DNA from: Bacillota bacterium
GTDB taxonomy: Bacteria > Bacillota > Clostridia > Christensenellales > SZUA-584
Assembly: GCA_023408075.1 (NCBI GenBank)
Contig: JAEYKW010000032.1
Coordinates: forward strand, 1-64,000
Length of the DNA stretch: 64,000 nt
Direction of reading: 5' to 3'
How positions within the stretch are numbered: the stretch's first letter is position 1; each line of letters starts with the position of its first letter. This document shows, one piece after another, positions 35,639 through 44,013 of this stretch. Under the pieces are notes generated by a model. That model was not told the origin of the DNA. It searched no databases and saw nothing but the letters and a program-made list of their open reading frames with translations. The position numbers and the translations under genes are program-made.

Positions 35639-35692
35639 TTGCTTTTACCGAAGAACATATGCTATCATTATACCAACGCTTGTAGGTACAAG
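35639..35692 (+). promoter_or_regulatory. promoter and AraR-like operator of the sugar operon
   Basis: A possible promoter is TTGCTT (35639) with TATCAT (35663), 18 bp apart. Just downstream lies the palindrome CTTGTA-GG-TACAAG (35679-35692), similar to AraR operators of Bacillus (TTGTAC-GTACAA type). Its position over the start of transcription fits repression by the regulator at 33037. Confidence 0.65.
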
Positions 35693-35734
35693 TTAAAAGA
35701 ACAAGTATTGCCAATTACAATTAAGGAGAGAGAG

Positions 35735-36604
35735 ATGAAGATTAGTTTCCATACGGATGCATTCAATTCCCATGCCTTCAGCTTTCAAAAATGCGTCGAT
35801 TGGGCACAGGCAAATGAGGTATCGTATATCGAGTGTGGTGTGCTGGACGGCGTATCCTGGATTCATGGCTTGGGCTACTTTCCGCATGTCGCGCTGCACG
35901 AAGACCCGCTGGCCCTGCGTGAAAGAATGGCGGCTAAAGGGGTGGCTTTCTCACAGATTGACGCGGCTTACCCGCTTTCCGGCAAAGACGGCCCGGTGCT
36001 CGGCGTCCCGTATGTTCTCAACTCGATCCCCTGGGCGAAGTTGGCCGGCTGCCCCAACATTGCAACCACGGATGGATTGTATAAGCCGGAGGGGTTAACC
36101 GATGCGCAGGCGCTGGAGAGCATGAAACGCAGCTACGGGCAGATACTCGAGCGCGCGGAGCGGTACGGCATCAACATCAATATTGAAATACACGGCTACT
36201 TTACCACCAAGCAGGACATGATTGAAAAGATGCTGGATTTCGCGGATTCTGCGCATTTCGGGCTCAATTTCGACACCGGCAACTCGTATATCGCGGGCAA
36301 TGATCCGGTTGAGTTCTGCAAAAGGTTTATCAGGAGAATCAATCACGTTCACATCAAGGACGTATCCGAAAGCCTGGCCAAAGCATCCCGCGGCGAAGAG
36401 ACGGGCATCGGTATCAGCCATTGTGCCATCGGCGACGGCGTCAATGCCGAAAACATCGTCGGCGTTTTAACGCTGCTCAGGGATGCCGGATACAGCGGCG
36501 CGCTGAGTATGGAGACGGAGGGTGCGGGCGGCCCGTTGATTGAAAAGTCACTCAAGTGGCTCAGACAGACTTTGCTCAGCCTCGGTATAGAGGAAATGAA
36601 ATAA
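35735..36604 (+). CDS. sugar phosphate isomerase/epimerase-like TIM barrel 1
   Basis: The 289-residue protein is of the xylose-isomerase-like/AP endonuclease 2 family. Metal-ligand segments are visible: ININIEIHGYF (Glu), FGLNFDTGNSY (Asp), INHVHIKDVSES (His, Asp) and LSMETEGAGG (Glu). It would isomerise, epimerise or eliminate on a keto-sugar with a divalent metal. ATG 35735 follows AAGGAGAGAG. It is the first gene of the operon. The exact substrate is not known; the other two barrels (40314, 41319) are clearly different sequences. Confidence 0.8.
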   Translation: MKISFHTDAFNSHAFSFQKCVDWAQANEVSYIECGVLDGVSWIHGLGYFPHVALHEDPLALRERMAAKGVAFSQIDAAYPLSGKDGPVLGVPYVLNSIPWAKLAGCPNIATTDGLYKPEGLTDAQALESMKRSYGQILERAERYGININIEIHGYFTTKQDMIEKMLDFADSAHFGLNFDTGNSYIAGNDPVEFCKRFIRRINHVHIKDVSESLAKASRGEETGIGISHCAIGDGVNAENIVGVLTLLRDAGYSGALSMETEGAGGPLIEKSLKWLRQTLLSLGIEEMK

Positions 36605-36630
36605 ACGAGCAAACAAAAAAGGAGGAAAAG

Positions 36631-37755
36631 ATGAAAAATTGCAAGGCACTGGTTATGATTTTGCTGGTGGCTGTCATGGTGTTTTCAATGTTCGGTTGCC
36701 AAGCAGCCGGCAATGAACCGGCGGCAAGCGATTCAGCAGCCCCTTCGGAATCCGTTTCGGCAGATGCCGGCACATCGGATCAGCCGTCAGAGGAACCCTC
36801 GGCCGCTTCAGAAAAAAAGGTGTATGGCTATGTGACACCCGGCCCGGATACCTGGTATAAGAAGGATGTTGAAGGCTTCCAGTATGCCGCGGAGCTCGCA
36901 GGGGCAGAAGTGGTGGTGCTCAACTCGGATTATGACGTTGAGAAGGAAATCGCCAACATTGACGCGCTTATCAATCAGGGCGTAGACGGCATGTGCGTGT
37001 TCACATTCAACGAGGGCGGTGCCAATATCGCCGCTGAGAAGTGCGCCGAAGCCGGAATCCCGCTGGTGGTGACGGACAACGTGGGCGAGGTGCTCAAGCA
37101 GGATAACGACATCGTGGCATGCATCGACTTCGACTGGAAAGCCATGGGTACCGACTGGGCAGAATACATTGCCGAGAATTATCCGGGCGAGAACATCGCG
37201 ATGATCACAGGCCTTTTCGAGCACATACCGGTTCAGATGTACAGAAGCACATTTGAGCCCAAGGTGGAAGAGCTCGGCGTCAACAAAATCGTTGAGATTC
37301 GCAACGGCGAGTATAACCCGGAAGTGGCTGTCAATGAGGCGATGGACCTTGTGGAATCCGGTGTGGACTTCTCAGTGCTGTTTGTCGGCAATGAAGATAT
37401 GGCCGCAGCGGTTATCAGAATGCTCGACAGCAAGGGCGTGCTCAACAACCCGATTAAGGTGATATCCGAGAACGGTTCCCCGGTGGGCATTCCGCTCGTG
37501 AAGGACGGCAGCCTGTCTTACACAATCAGCTCCTCTCCGGGCTGGGAAGGCATGATTTCGTTCCTCGCGCTGCACGCATATGTCACGGGCACCATCACGG
37601 ATGTGAACCAGCAGATTATGCTGCCCATCACTCCCGTCAACGCGGATACGATTGACGATCCCACAAAGGTGGTGCCGTGGGAAGTGGATCCCGTCTGGAT
37701 TCAGCTGACCAAAGAATACTTCCCGCAGTATGACGGGCTGTACAAAGCGGACTAA
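36631..37755 (+). CDS. sugar ABC transporter substrate-binding lipoprotein
   Basis: The lipobox is SMFGC (Cys23). A Ser/Ala/Glu-rich linker (about 25-65) is followed by a type-1 periplasmic binding fold of the ribose/galactose class (YDVEKEIANIDALINQGVDG, GIPLVVTDNVG, VLFVGNEDMAAAVIRML). It binds the imported sugar outside the cell and delivers it to the permease at 39331. ATG 36631 follows AAAAAAGGAGG. The hairpin at 37775 after its stop probably stabilises this part of the mRNA. Confidence 0.88.
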   Translation: MKNCKALVMILLVAVMVFSMFGCQAAGNEPAASDSAAPSESVSADAGTSDQPSEEPSAASEKKVYGYVTPGPDTWYKKDVEGFQYAAELAGAEVVVLNSDYDVEKEIANIDALINQGVDGMCVFTFNEGGANIAAEKCAEAGIPLVVTDNVGEVLKQDNDIVACIDFDWKAMGTDWAEYIAENYPGENIAMITGLFEHIPVQMYRSTFEPKVEELGVNKIVEIRNGEYNPEVAVNEAMDLVESGVDFSVLFVGNEDMAAAVIRMLDSKGVLNNPIKVISENGSPVGIPLVKDGSLSYTISSSPGWEGMISFLALHAYVTGTITDVNQQIMLPITPVNADTIDDPTKVVPWEVDPVWIQLTKEYFPQYDGLYKAD

Positions 37756-37774
37756 TTGACCTTTAAATGAAAGG

Positions 37775-37809
37775 CTGCGTCCCTGCCCCAAAGACAGGCG
37801 GGGACGCAG
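37775..37809 (+). promoter_or_regulatory. intercistronic hairpin in the transporter operon
   Basis: CTGCGTCCCTGCC (37775-37787) pairs with GGCGGGGACGCAG (37797-37809) over 13 bp with one G-T wobble and a 9-nt loop, no T-tract. Hairpins at this place are common after binding-protein genes and raise their mRNA level over the downstream genes. Confidence 0.65.
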
Positions 37810-37847
37810 TTGATTCATCTTTGGCATACAGACGGGAGAGTGAAGAG

Positions 37848-39326
37848 ATGGGAGAGATACTTCGCGCAGAAGGCATCAGCAAAACTTTCGGCGGGCACAA
37901 GGTGCTCAGCAATATCAATTTTTCTATTCGTGAAGGTGAAGTCCATTGCCTTGTGGGTGAAAACGGCGCAGGCAAATCGACGCTCATCAAAATACTGTCG
38001 GGCGCGCTGAGCCCGAGTGAAGGCAGAATTATTATCGGCGATACGGTCTACAGCGCGCTGAATCCCTCGACAGGCATTGACCTTGGGGTCTCGGCGATCT
38101 ATCAGGATGTAGAACTGATCGACGTTTTGACTGTCGCAGACAACATCTTTCTGGGCAACGAACGCACAAAGGGGCCGGGCTTCATCAATGTGGGGGTACA
38201 GGTTGCGAAAGCTCAGGAGATTCTCGATAAACTGAAGATCAAAATAGATCCGAACATGCTCGTTGAGGAGCTGTCGGTGGCACAGAAGCAGACGCTCCAG
38301 ATCGTCAAAGCGCTGCATTCGCAGTGCAAGGTGTTGATTATGGACGAACCCACGAGCTCCCTCGGCGTGGAGGAAACCAAGGCGCTGATGGAAATGGTTC
38401 GGGATTTGAAGAGCCAGGGAATCGGCATCATTTATATCTCACATTACTTTGAGGAGATATTTGAAATCGGCGACCGCATCACGATACTCAAGGACGGCTC
38501 GTATGAAGGGACTTACGACATCGGTGATGTCACCGTCGAGCAGGTGATTCGCAAGATGGTGGGGCGCGATGCGTCGCTGTTCTATAAAAGAGAGAAGGTC
38601 TCGCACGGAGACGGCGTGCTCGAGGTCAAAAGCTTCAATTGGGGCCAGACCGTCAAGGATGTGTCGTTTTCGGTGCATCAGGGCGAGATATTCGGAATCG
38701 GCGGCCTGGTGGGTGCCGGTCGGACGGAGCTTGCAAACCTGATCGTCGGTATTGACAAGAAGGACAGCGGGGAATTGCTGCTGAACGGCGAGAAGGTTGC
38801 CAACCACAACCCGAAGCAGGCGATAAGAAACGGCTTTTGCATGGTGACGGAGAACAGAAAAGCGAATGCTTTGTTTCTGGATCGTCCGTCGGTTGAAAAT
38901 ATACTGCTGGTCTCGAACGAAATGGACCGCGGGCCGCTGCTCAAGGCACGGAAGGAAAAGAAACAGTTTGCCGATATGGTCGATAAGCTGAACATTGTGC
39001 TGACAGGGCCGGAGCAGGAAATGGGGAGCCTCAGCGGCGGAAATCAGCAGAAAACGGTGATTGCGCGCTGGCTGCTCAGCAACTGCCGGGTGTTCATATT
39101 CGACGAACCGACAAAGGGCGTGGATATCGGCGCGCGTGAAGAGATATACAAGCTGATGGTGGAGCTCGCGAAGGACGGATGTTACATCATTATGATCTCC
39201 TCCGATATGCCCGAGCTGTTGTCCATGAGCGACCGGATTGGCGTGATGCGCGAGGGTATGCTGACGCATATCGTTCAGGATGTCCGTGAAGAGGAACTAT
39301 TACAATACTTTCTGGGGGTTGAATAG
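37848..39326 (+). CDS. sugar ABC transporter ATPase, two nucleotide-binding domains (RbsA/MglA type)
   Basis: The 492-residue protein has two ATPase domains. Domain 1: Walker A GENGAGKSTLIK, signature LSVAQKQTLQI, Walker B VLIMDEPTSSL. Domain 2: GLVGAGRTELAN in place of Walker A, as usual for the degenerate second half of this family, signature LSGGNQQKTVIARWL, then VFIFDEPTKGVD. It powers import through the permease encoded next. ATG 37848 is preferred over the upstream ATG 37767, which lies before the intercistronic hairpin. It ends 4 nt before the permease ATG. Confidence 0.92.
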   Translation: MGEILRAEGISKTFGGHKVLSNINFSIREGEVHCLVGENGAGKSTLIKILSGALSPSEGRIIIGDTVYSALNPSTGIDLGVSAIYQDVELIDVLTVADNIFLGNERTKGPGFINVGVQVAKAQEILDKLKIKIDPNMLVEELSVAQKQTLQIVKALHSQCKVLIMDEPTSSLGVEETKALMEMVRDLKSQGIGIIYISHYFEEIFEIGDRITILKDGSYEGTYDIGDVTVEQVIRKMVGRDASLFYKREKVSHGDGVLEVKSFNWGQTVKDVSFSVHQGEIFGIGGLVGAGRTELANLIVGIDKKDSGELLLNGEKVANHNPKQAIRNGFCMVTENRKANALFLDRPSVENILLVSNEMDRGPLLKARKEKKQFADMVDKLNIVLTGPEQEMGSLSGGNQQKTVIARWLLSNCRVFIFDEPTKGVDIGAREEIYKLMVELAKDGCYIIMISSDMPELLSMSDRIGVMREGMLTHIVQDVREEELLQYFLGVE

Positions 39327-39330
39327 CGCT

Positions 39331-40296
39331 ATGACAGTACTGCATAAAAAACAAAGTTTTCGGTTTTTAAGGGAGCAATGGTTCTTTTTGCTGATCGTTA
39401 TCGTATTGATGTCGGTTGTGGCGGGAATCGGCAACAGCAAATACTTTAACGGCAGCAACATCATCAGCATTCTGCAGCAGATTTCAGTGCTGGGGCTGGT
39501 GGCATCGGGCGCGACGATACTCATTATATCGGGCAACTTCGATATATCCGTGGGTGCGATCATCGGCTTATCCACGTGCGTGATGGCCATGATGATGTCG
39601 TCGGGGATATCGGTGCTGCTTTCGGTCTGTGTGGGTATCGCCATCTCCATTGCCTGCTCTTTGCTCAATGCCGCCTGCTCCATCCTTTTTAAAGCGCCCA
39701 CGTTTATCATATCTCTCGCAACCACGGGGATATTCAGCGGTATCGCTTTGGCGCTGACGGAGGGCACGATTCAGACGATCTACGGCGTGTTTGAGTCGCT
39801 CGGCAACGACATGCTGCTCGGCTTTATACCCTATTTGTTCCTGATCAGCATCGTGGGATATCTGCTGGTGCACTTCACGCTTAAGAAGGCCAAGCTCGGC
39901 CGCCGTGTGTATGCGATCGGCAACAACCCGCGTGCCGCGTACCTGTCGGGCATCAAGGTCAACCGCAACATACTCGGCTTCTTTGCAATCAACGGATTGT
40001 TGGTGGGCGTCGCTTCCATGCTGCTGCTCTCCCGGCTCGGCGCAGCCCAGCCGTCTACCGGGGCCGGTATGGAGCTCAAAGCCATTGGCGCTGTGGTCAT
40101 CGGCGGTGCGCCCATGACGGGCGGGAGAGGCAAGATCATCGGCACATTCTTCGGTGTGCTGCTGATGGGCGTGATATCGAACGTTCTTAACATGCTGCGC
40201 GTCAACGCGTATCTGCAGGATATTGTTTTTGGTGTGCTGGTGATTGTTGCGCTCGCGGTGAGCACTTTGGGGCAGTCATCCAGAGCTAAGAGCTGA
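39331..40296 (+). CDS. sugar ABC transporter permease (RbsC type)
   Basis: The 321-residue integral membrane protein has about eight to ten TMs and the family signature around ISGNFDISVGAIIGLS, then GNNPRAAYLSGIKVNRN and the loop GGAPMTGGRGKIIGTFFG. It forms a homodimeric channel with the ATPase at 37848 and receives substrate from the lipoprotein at 36631. ATG 39331 is 4 nt after the ATPase stop, with GGGGGTTG upstream. Confidence 0.9.
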   Translation: MTVLHKKQSFRFLREQWFFLLIVIVLMSVVAGIGNSKYFNGSNIISILQQISVLGLVASGATILIISGNFDISVGAIIGLSTCVMAMMMSSGISVLLSVCVGIAISIACSLLNAACSILFKAPTFIISLATTGIFSGIALALTEGTIQTIYGVFESLGNDMLLGFIPYLFLISIVGYLLVHFTLKKAKLGRRVYAIGNNPRAAYLSGIKVNRNILGFFAINGLLVGVASMLLLSRLGAAQPSTGAGMELKAIGAVVIGGAPMTGGRGKIIGTFFGVLLMGVISNVLNMLRVNAYLQDIVFGVLVIVALAVSTLGQSSRAKS

Positions 40297-40313
40297 TAGG
40301 GGTTGGTGAGCTT

Positions 40314-41255
40314 ATGCAAAACTACGAAATCAAAAACGAACAGATCAAACGGCGGTTTAACCAGCTGAAATTGACGAATCCGGATCAATTCGCACAGCGC
40401 CTTAATCTCTCCTGGAGTGTATGGATGTTTGGCATTGAGAAGCTCGAAGACACGGCGAGTCGTCTTGCCAAGAACGGCATCCATTATATTGAGCTCAAAG
40501 CGGACCAGCATACGCATGGCTCGGGCCTCAAGGTCGCGGAGGTCAGGAAGGTTCTCGGCGACTATGATATCAAGGTTTCGGGCGCGTGCGGCATGTTTTC
40601 GGAGGGGAACGACCTGTCCTCCACCGATGTGTATTCCGTGCAGCATGCGGTTGACTATATCAAGCGCGAAGTCGAATTCCTGGCGGAGGTCGGCGGCGAA
40701 TACATGATCGTCGTACCAACCGCCGTGGGCAGGCCGGAGGCGGCGGACGGCGCCGAGTTTTTGCGGAGCGTAAACGCACTGAGAAGCTGCGGCGATTTCT
40801 TCGCGCAGCACGGCATCAAAGCGGCGATTGAGCCCGTCCGCAGTGCCGAGGTCAGCTTGGTCCATTCGGTTTCCGACGCCAAACGCTATATTGGTGCAAT
40901 CGGCCATGACGCAATCGGGCATATCAATGCGGACACATATCATATGCTGCTCGAAGAGGCGCATATCGGTGAAGCCATACTCAGCGCGGGAGACCAGCTC
41001 GTGAATCTGCACTTGGCCGACAGCAACCGGGATGCGCTGGGCAGCGGCATGATTGATTTTGATACGGTGATCCGTGCGGCTTATCTGATCGGCATGAACG
41101 CAAAGGGCCGCTATGTCACACCGGAACCGCTCGGACCTTTTCCGGTACCGTATGTACTGGCCAACGGCCCGTGCGATGTCGCGGTGATGGACCGGCTGGT
41201 CAGCGAAACGGCAAGCTATTTCAACCGGCGCGAGCAGGAAGTTCTGGAATTGTGA
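40314..41255 (+). CDS. sugar phosphate isomerase/epimerase-like TIM barrel 2
   Basis: The 313-residue xylose-isomerase-like protein has HYIELKADQH at the front, KAAIEPVRSAEVS (Glu ligand), IGHINADTYHM (Asp ligand), LVNLHLADSNRDALGSG (His and Asp ligands) and RYVTPEPLG. This set resembles the tagatose/psicose 3-epimerase and related branch, but the C-terminal ligand segment is not classical. ATG 40314 follows GGGGTTGGTGAG. It ends at the first copy of the 24-nt repeat. Confidence 0.78.
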   Translation: MQNYEIKNEQIKRRFNQLKLTNPDQFAQRLNLSWSVWMFGIEKLEDTASRLAKNGIHYIELKADQHTHGSGLKVAEVRKVLGDYDIKVSGACGMFSEGNDLSSTDVYSVQHAVDYIKREVEFLAEVGGEYMIVVPTAVGRPEAADGAEFLRSVNALRSCGDFFAQHGIKAAIEPVRSAEVSLVHSVSDAKRYIGAIGHDAIGHINADTYHMLLEEAHIGEAILSAGDQLVNLHLADSNRDALGSGMIDFDTVIRAAYLIGMNAKGRYVTPEPLGPFPVPYVLANGPCDVAVMDRLVSETASYFNRREQEVLEL

Positions 41256-41285
41256 GTAAACGCTGATTCATTCGAAACAGCGTTT
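41254..41285 (+). repeat. 24-nt intergenic repeat, copy 1, forming a hairpin
   Basis: The repeat unit is 41254-41277; it starts in the stop codon of the upstream gene. AAACGCTG (41258-41265) pairs perfectly with CAGCGTTT (41278-41285). The unit recurs at 43405-43428 with one mismatch. Confidence 0.65.
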
Positions 41286-41318
41286 CAAATCATTGTTGAC
41301 TTGACAGGAGGCTTATCA

Positions 41319-42233
41319 ATGAAGCTCGGATTTGCAAGCGCGATACTGCCCGATTTATCCTTCGAGGAGCTGGTGGATTTCGCATCGATACACGGCTTTC
41401 AGTGTGCCGAGGTGATGTGCTGGCCTCAAGGAAAAGCGGAAAGACGCTATGCCGGAGTGACTCACATCGATATGGATGCACTCTCGCAGGCGGAGGCCGC
41501 AAGGATAAACGATTATATTCACAGCCGAAAAATTGAAATATCGGCGCTCGGATACTATCCGAACCCGCTGGACCCGGATTTGGAAAAGCGCGAGGTGTAC
41601 ATTGCGCATATCAAAAAGGTGATTCGCGGCGCGGCACTGCTCGGGGTGAGTACCGTGACGACGTTTATCGGGCGGGATCCGCAAAAAACCGTTTCCGAAA
41701 ACCTGTCGGAATTTCAAAAGGTCTGGCCGGATATCATCAAGCTTGCGGAAGATGCCGGTGTGCGTGTGGCGATTGAAAACTGCCCGATGCTTTTTACTGC
41801 GGACGAGTGGCCGGGCGGCAAGAACCTTGCCACCACGCCGAAAATTTGGCGTGAGATGTTCGGCATCATAGAAAGCCGCTGCTTTGGCCTCAATTACGAT
41901 CCGTCCCATCTGCTGTGGCAGCAGATGGATTACATTAAGCCGATATACGAGTTTAAAGAGAAATTATTTCATGTGCATATCAAGGATGCAAAGGTCTACA
42001 AGGATAAGCTCGATGACGTGGGCGTGATGGCGACACCTCTTGAGTTTTGTGCGCCCAAAATACCCGGGCTCGGAGATATCGACTGGGGCCGCTATATATC
42101 GGCGCTGACCGATATTGCATATCAGGGCTGCGTCGTCATCGAGGTGGAAGACAAGGCGTTTGAAGACAGCCTGGCAAGCCGTAAAAAAGCGGTGATACAG
42201 TCCAAAACCTATATTAATCAGTTTTTGTTTTAG
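41319..42233 (+). CDS. sugar phosphate isomerase/epimerase-like TIM barrel 3
   Basis: The 304-residue xylose-isomerase-like protein has VRVAIENCPMLF (Glu ligand), FGLNYDPSHLLW (Asp, His), LFHVHIKDAKVY (His, Asp) and GCVVIEVEDKAFED (Glu). This signature matches the widespread barrels encoded next to Gfo/Idh/MocA dehydrogenases, some of which act on 3-keto-sugars or keto-inositols. ATG 41319 follows ACAGGAGG. It lies 13 nt before the dehydrogenase gene, so the two proteins probably act in sequence. Confidence 0.82.
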   Translation: MKLGFASAILPDLSFEELVDFASIHGFQCAEVMCWPQGKAERRYAGVTHIDMDALSQAEAARINDYIHSRKIEISALGYYPNPLDPDLEKREVYIAHIKKVIRGAALLGVSTVTTFIGRDPQKTVSENLSEFQKVWPDIIKLAEDAGVRVAIENCPMLFTADEWPGGKNLATTPKIWREMFGIIESRCFGLNYDPSHLLWQQMDYIKPIYEFKEKLFHVHIKDAKVYKDKLDDVGVMATPLEFCAPKIPGLGDIDWGRYISALTDIAYQGCVVIEVEDKAFEDSLASRKKAVIQSKTYINQFLF

Positions 42234-42246
42234 ATGAGGTTTGAGT

Positions 42247-43392
42247 ATGAAGAAACTAACAGCAGGAGTCATCGGCACGGGTTTTATCGGGCCGGCGCAT
42301 GTGGAAGCCATCAGGAGAACAGCGCTCGGAAGTGTGGCCGCACTGGCGGACATCAATGACGAGGTCGCGCAGCAAAAGGCGGACGAACTCGGAATCCCTA
42401 CGGCCTACGGCGATTACAAAGCGCTGCTGGCCGATGATAGCATCGACATCGTTCACATCTGCACGCCCAATCACTTGCATTTTGCCATGGCGAAAGAAGC
42501 GCTGCTGGCAGGCAAGCATGTGGTGTGCGAAAAACCGCTGGCCATGAACAGCGCCGAAGCGAACGAACTGGTGAACATCGCAAACGAAAAGCAGCTGGTC
42601 AACGCGATCCATTTTAATTTGAGATTTTACCCCATCATGCATCAGGCCAAGGCGATGATTGAAAGCGGTGAGCTCGGAGACATCATCGCCGTGAACGGGT
42701 CTTACCAGCAGGATTGGCTGCTCTACGACACGGATTACAACTGGCGGCTGGAGCCAAGGTACAGCGGAGAAAGCAGAGCCATAGCCGATATCGGGTCACA
42801 CTGGTTTGACGCCGTCGAGTTCATCACGGGGCTATCGGTTCATAAGGTCTGCGCGGATTTCGCCACATTCCATCCGGTCAGAAAAAAGCCGTTGAAAGCC
42901 ATAGAGACATATTCGGGCAAGCTGCTCAAACCGCAGGACTACGAGGCTGTGGGAATCAACACGGAGGACTATGCCTCTGTGCTCATCCGGTTCAGCGGCG
43001 GTGCGCATGGGAGCGTCACGGTCAGCCAGGTTGCGGCCGGCAGAAAGAACAGGTGCTATATTGAAGTGTACGGCACCAAAAAGTCGCTCGTGATCGATAC
43101 GGAAGACTGCAACAGCCTTTGGATTGGCAACAGGGATGAAGCCAATCAGGTGCTGATGAAGGATCCCGCACTGTTGAGCGCTGCCGCCAGAGCGATTTGT
43201 TCGTATCCGGGCGGGCACAGCGAGGGCTTCCCGGACTGCTCCAAGCAGATGTTCAAAAAAATCTATGCGTATATACTTGCCGGCGGCAAAGGAACAGTCG
43301 AATTCCCGACGTTTGCAGACGGCGAGAGGGAGCTCGTGATATGTGAACGCATCTGCGAATCCGCGCGGGAAGAAGCTTGGAAGGAGCTATAG
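42247..43392 (+). CDS. Gfo/Idh/MocA family sugar dehydrogenase
   Basis: The 381-residue NAD(P)-dependent oxidoreductase has an N-terminal Rossmann fold GVIGTGFIGPAHVEA (GxGxxG), then HICTPNHLHF, AGKHVVCEKPLAMN (catalytic Lys in EKP), a substrate domain with YNWRLEPRYSG and DIGSHWFDAVEF (the conserved His). All key residues are present. Substrates could be a sugar, glycoside or inositol. Part of it is matched by the remnant at 23228. ATG 42247 follows GATGAGGTTTG. It is the last gene of the operon. Confidence 0.88.
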   Translation: MKKLTAGVIGTGFIGPAHVEAIRRTALGSVAALADINDEVAQQKADELGIPTAYGDYKALLADDSIDIVHICTPNHLHFAMAKEALLAGKHVVCEKPLAMNSAEANELVNIANEKQLVNAIHFNLRFYPIMHQAKAMIESGELGDIIAVNGSYQQDWLLYDTDYNWRLEPRYSGESRAIADIGSHWFDAVEFITGLSVHKVCADFATFHPVRKKPLKAIETYSGKLLKPQDYEAVGINTEDYASVLIRFSGGAHGSVTVSQVAAGRKNRCYIEVYGTKKSLVIDTEDCNSLWIGNRDEANQVLMKDPALLSAAARAICSYPGGHSEGFPDCSKQMFKKIYAYILAGGKGTVEFPTFADGERELVICERICESAREEAWKEL

Positions 43393-43404
43393 CCGCGTTG
43401 TCTT

Positions 43405-43428
43405 GAGTGAACGCTGATTCATTCGAAA
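43405..43428 (+). repeat. 24-nt intergenic repeat, copy 2
   Basis: It is identical to 41254-41277 but for one base. The hairpin partner is changed (AGGCGCC instead of CAGCGTTT), so pairing is weaker here. The two copies bracket the barrel-3 and dehydrogenase genes. Confidence 0.65.
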
Positions 43429-43593
43429 AGGCGCCTTGACGGCTGATTAAATAGCAGCGCTTATCTTGCTGCTAAGGCTGCCGATAAAGTGTGTAATTAA
43501 GCCTCTCGGTCCACCCCTACGGGGTAGTCAGACAGCTATCCCAAAGGGATGGATCGGGAGGTGCCGGAGAGAGTGACCGTTTTCAAGCCATTT

Positions 43594-43662
43594 CTCTCCC
43601 CCAGTCACCTGGCGGTGACAGCCCCCAATCCACCCTAAAGAGTAGTCGTCAGAGGGGGCCAT
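43594..43662 (+). repeat. ~68-bp interspersed element, direct orientation
   Basis: The element begins CTCCCCCAGTCACCT and ends GTCAGAGGGGGCCA. The reverse complement of 52757-52824 reads the same with scattered changes (CTCCCCCAGTCACCT ... GTCAGGGGGCCA). CCCCC/GGGGG ends give it weak inverted termini. Confidence 0.7.
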
Positions 43663-43737
43663 GATAAGAGGCTTTTTTGATACTCTGAGCAGCGGTTATC
43701 CGCTGCTGCCAGCCAAAAGCATGCGGGAGATGAGGGG

Positions 43738-43770
43738 AGCGCCGGATTAATTCCGGCGCTTTGCGTTTTT
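43738..43770 (+). terminator. terminator of the sugar operon region
   Basis: AGCGCCGGA and TCCGGCGCT pair over 9 bp (43738-43760) and are followed by TTGCGTTTTTG. It belongs to the window's GCGCCGG hairpin family. Confidence 0.75.
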
Positions 43771-43947
43771 GTTTTATCACCCGGTCGAAGCACCCCGACA
43801 ATCCGGATATCATAATAAGCCAAAGTATGATCGCCTCTATCATGGCAAAACGGTTGTAGCCGTTATCGGCAGCTATGAACAGTTAACCGCATATATATGG
43901 ATAGTTTGCCATGAACGAGCCTCTTTCGGTTCGCATTGGGCTGTAAG

Positions 43948-43993
43948 CAAAAAGCCAGTGATGAATGTTTTCATAGCACTGGCTTCTTTTTCA
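43948..43993 (-). terminator. terminator of the large surface protein gene
   Basis: AAGCCAGTG and CACTGGCTT form a 9-bp stem around a 17-nt loop (43952-43986). On the minus strand the stem is followed by TTTTTG, on the plus strand by CTTTTTC, so it may act in both directions. Confidence 0.75.
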
Positions 43994-44013
43994 GACGGGT
44001 GTTGCGCTGCACA

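Larger units (their letters stand above)
43429..43947. other. intergenic region with repeat element and hairpins
   Basis: No gene was supported. It holds a CCCTACGGGG-rich stretch, the ~68-bp element (43594-43662), a small hairpin CAGCGG-TTAT-CCGCTG (43690-43705), the terminator at 43738 and an imperfect inverted pair near 43843 and 43902 (TCATGGCAAA / TTTGCCATGA). Confidence 0.6.

Noticed and set aside
43635..43843. Short minus-strand ORFs in the 43.4-44.0 kb gap
   Set aside because: They run across the repeat element and hairpins, without start signals or family similarity.
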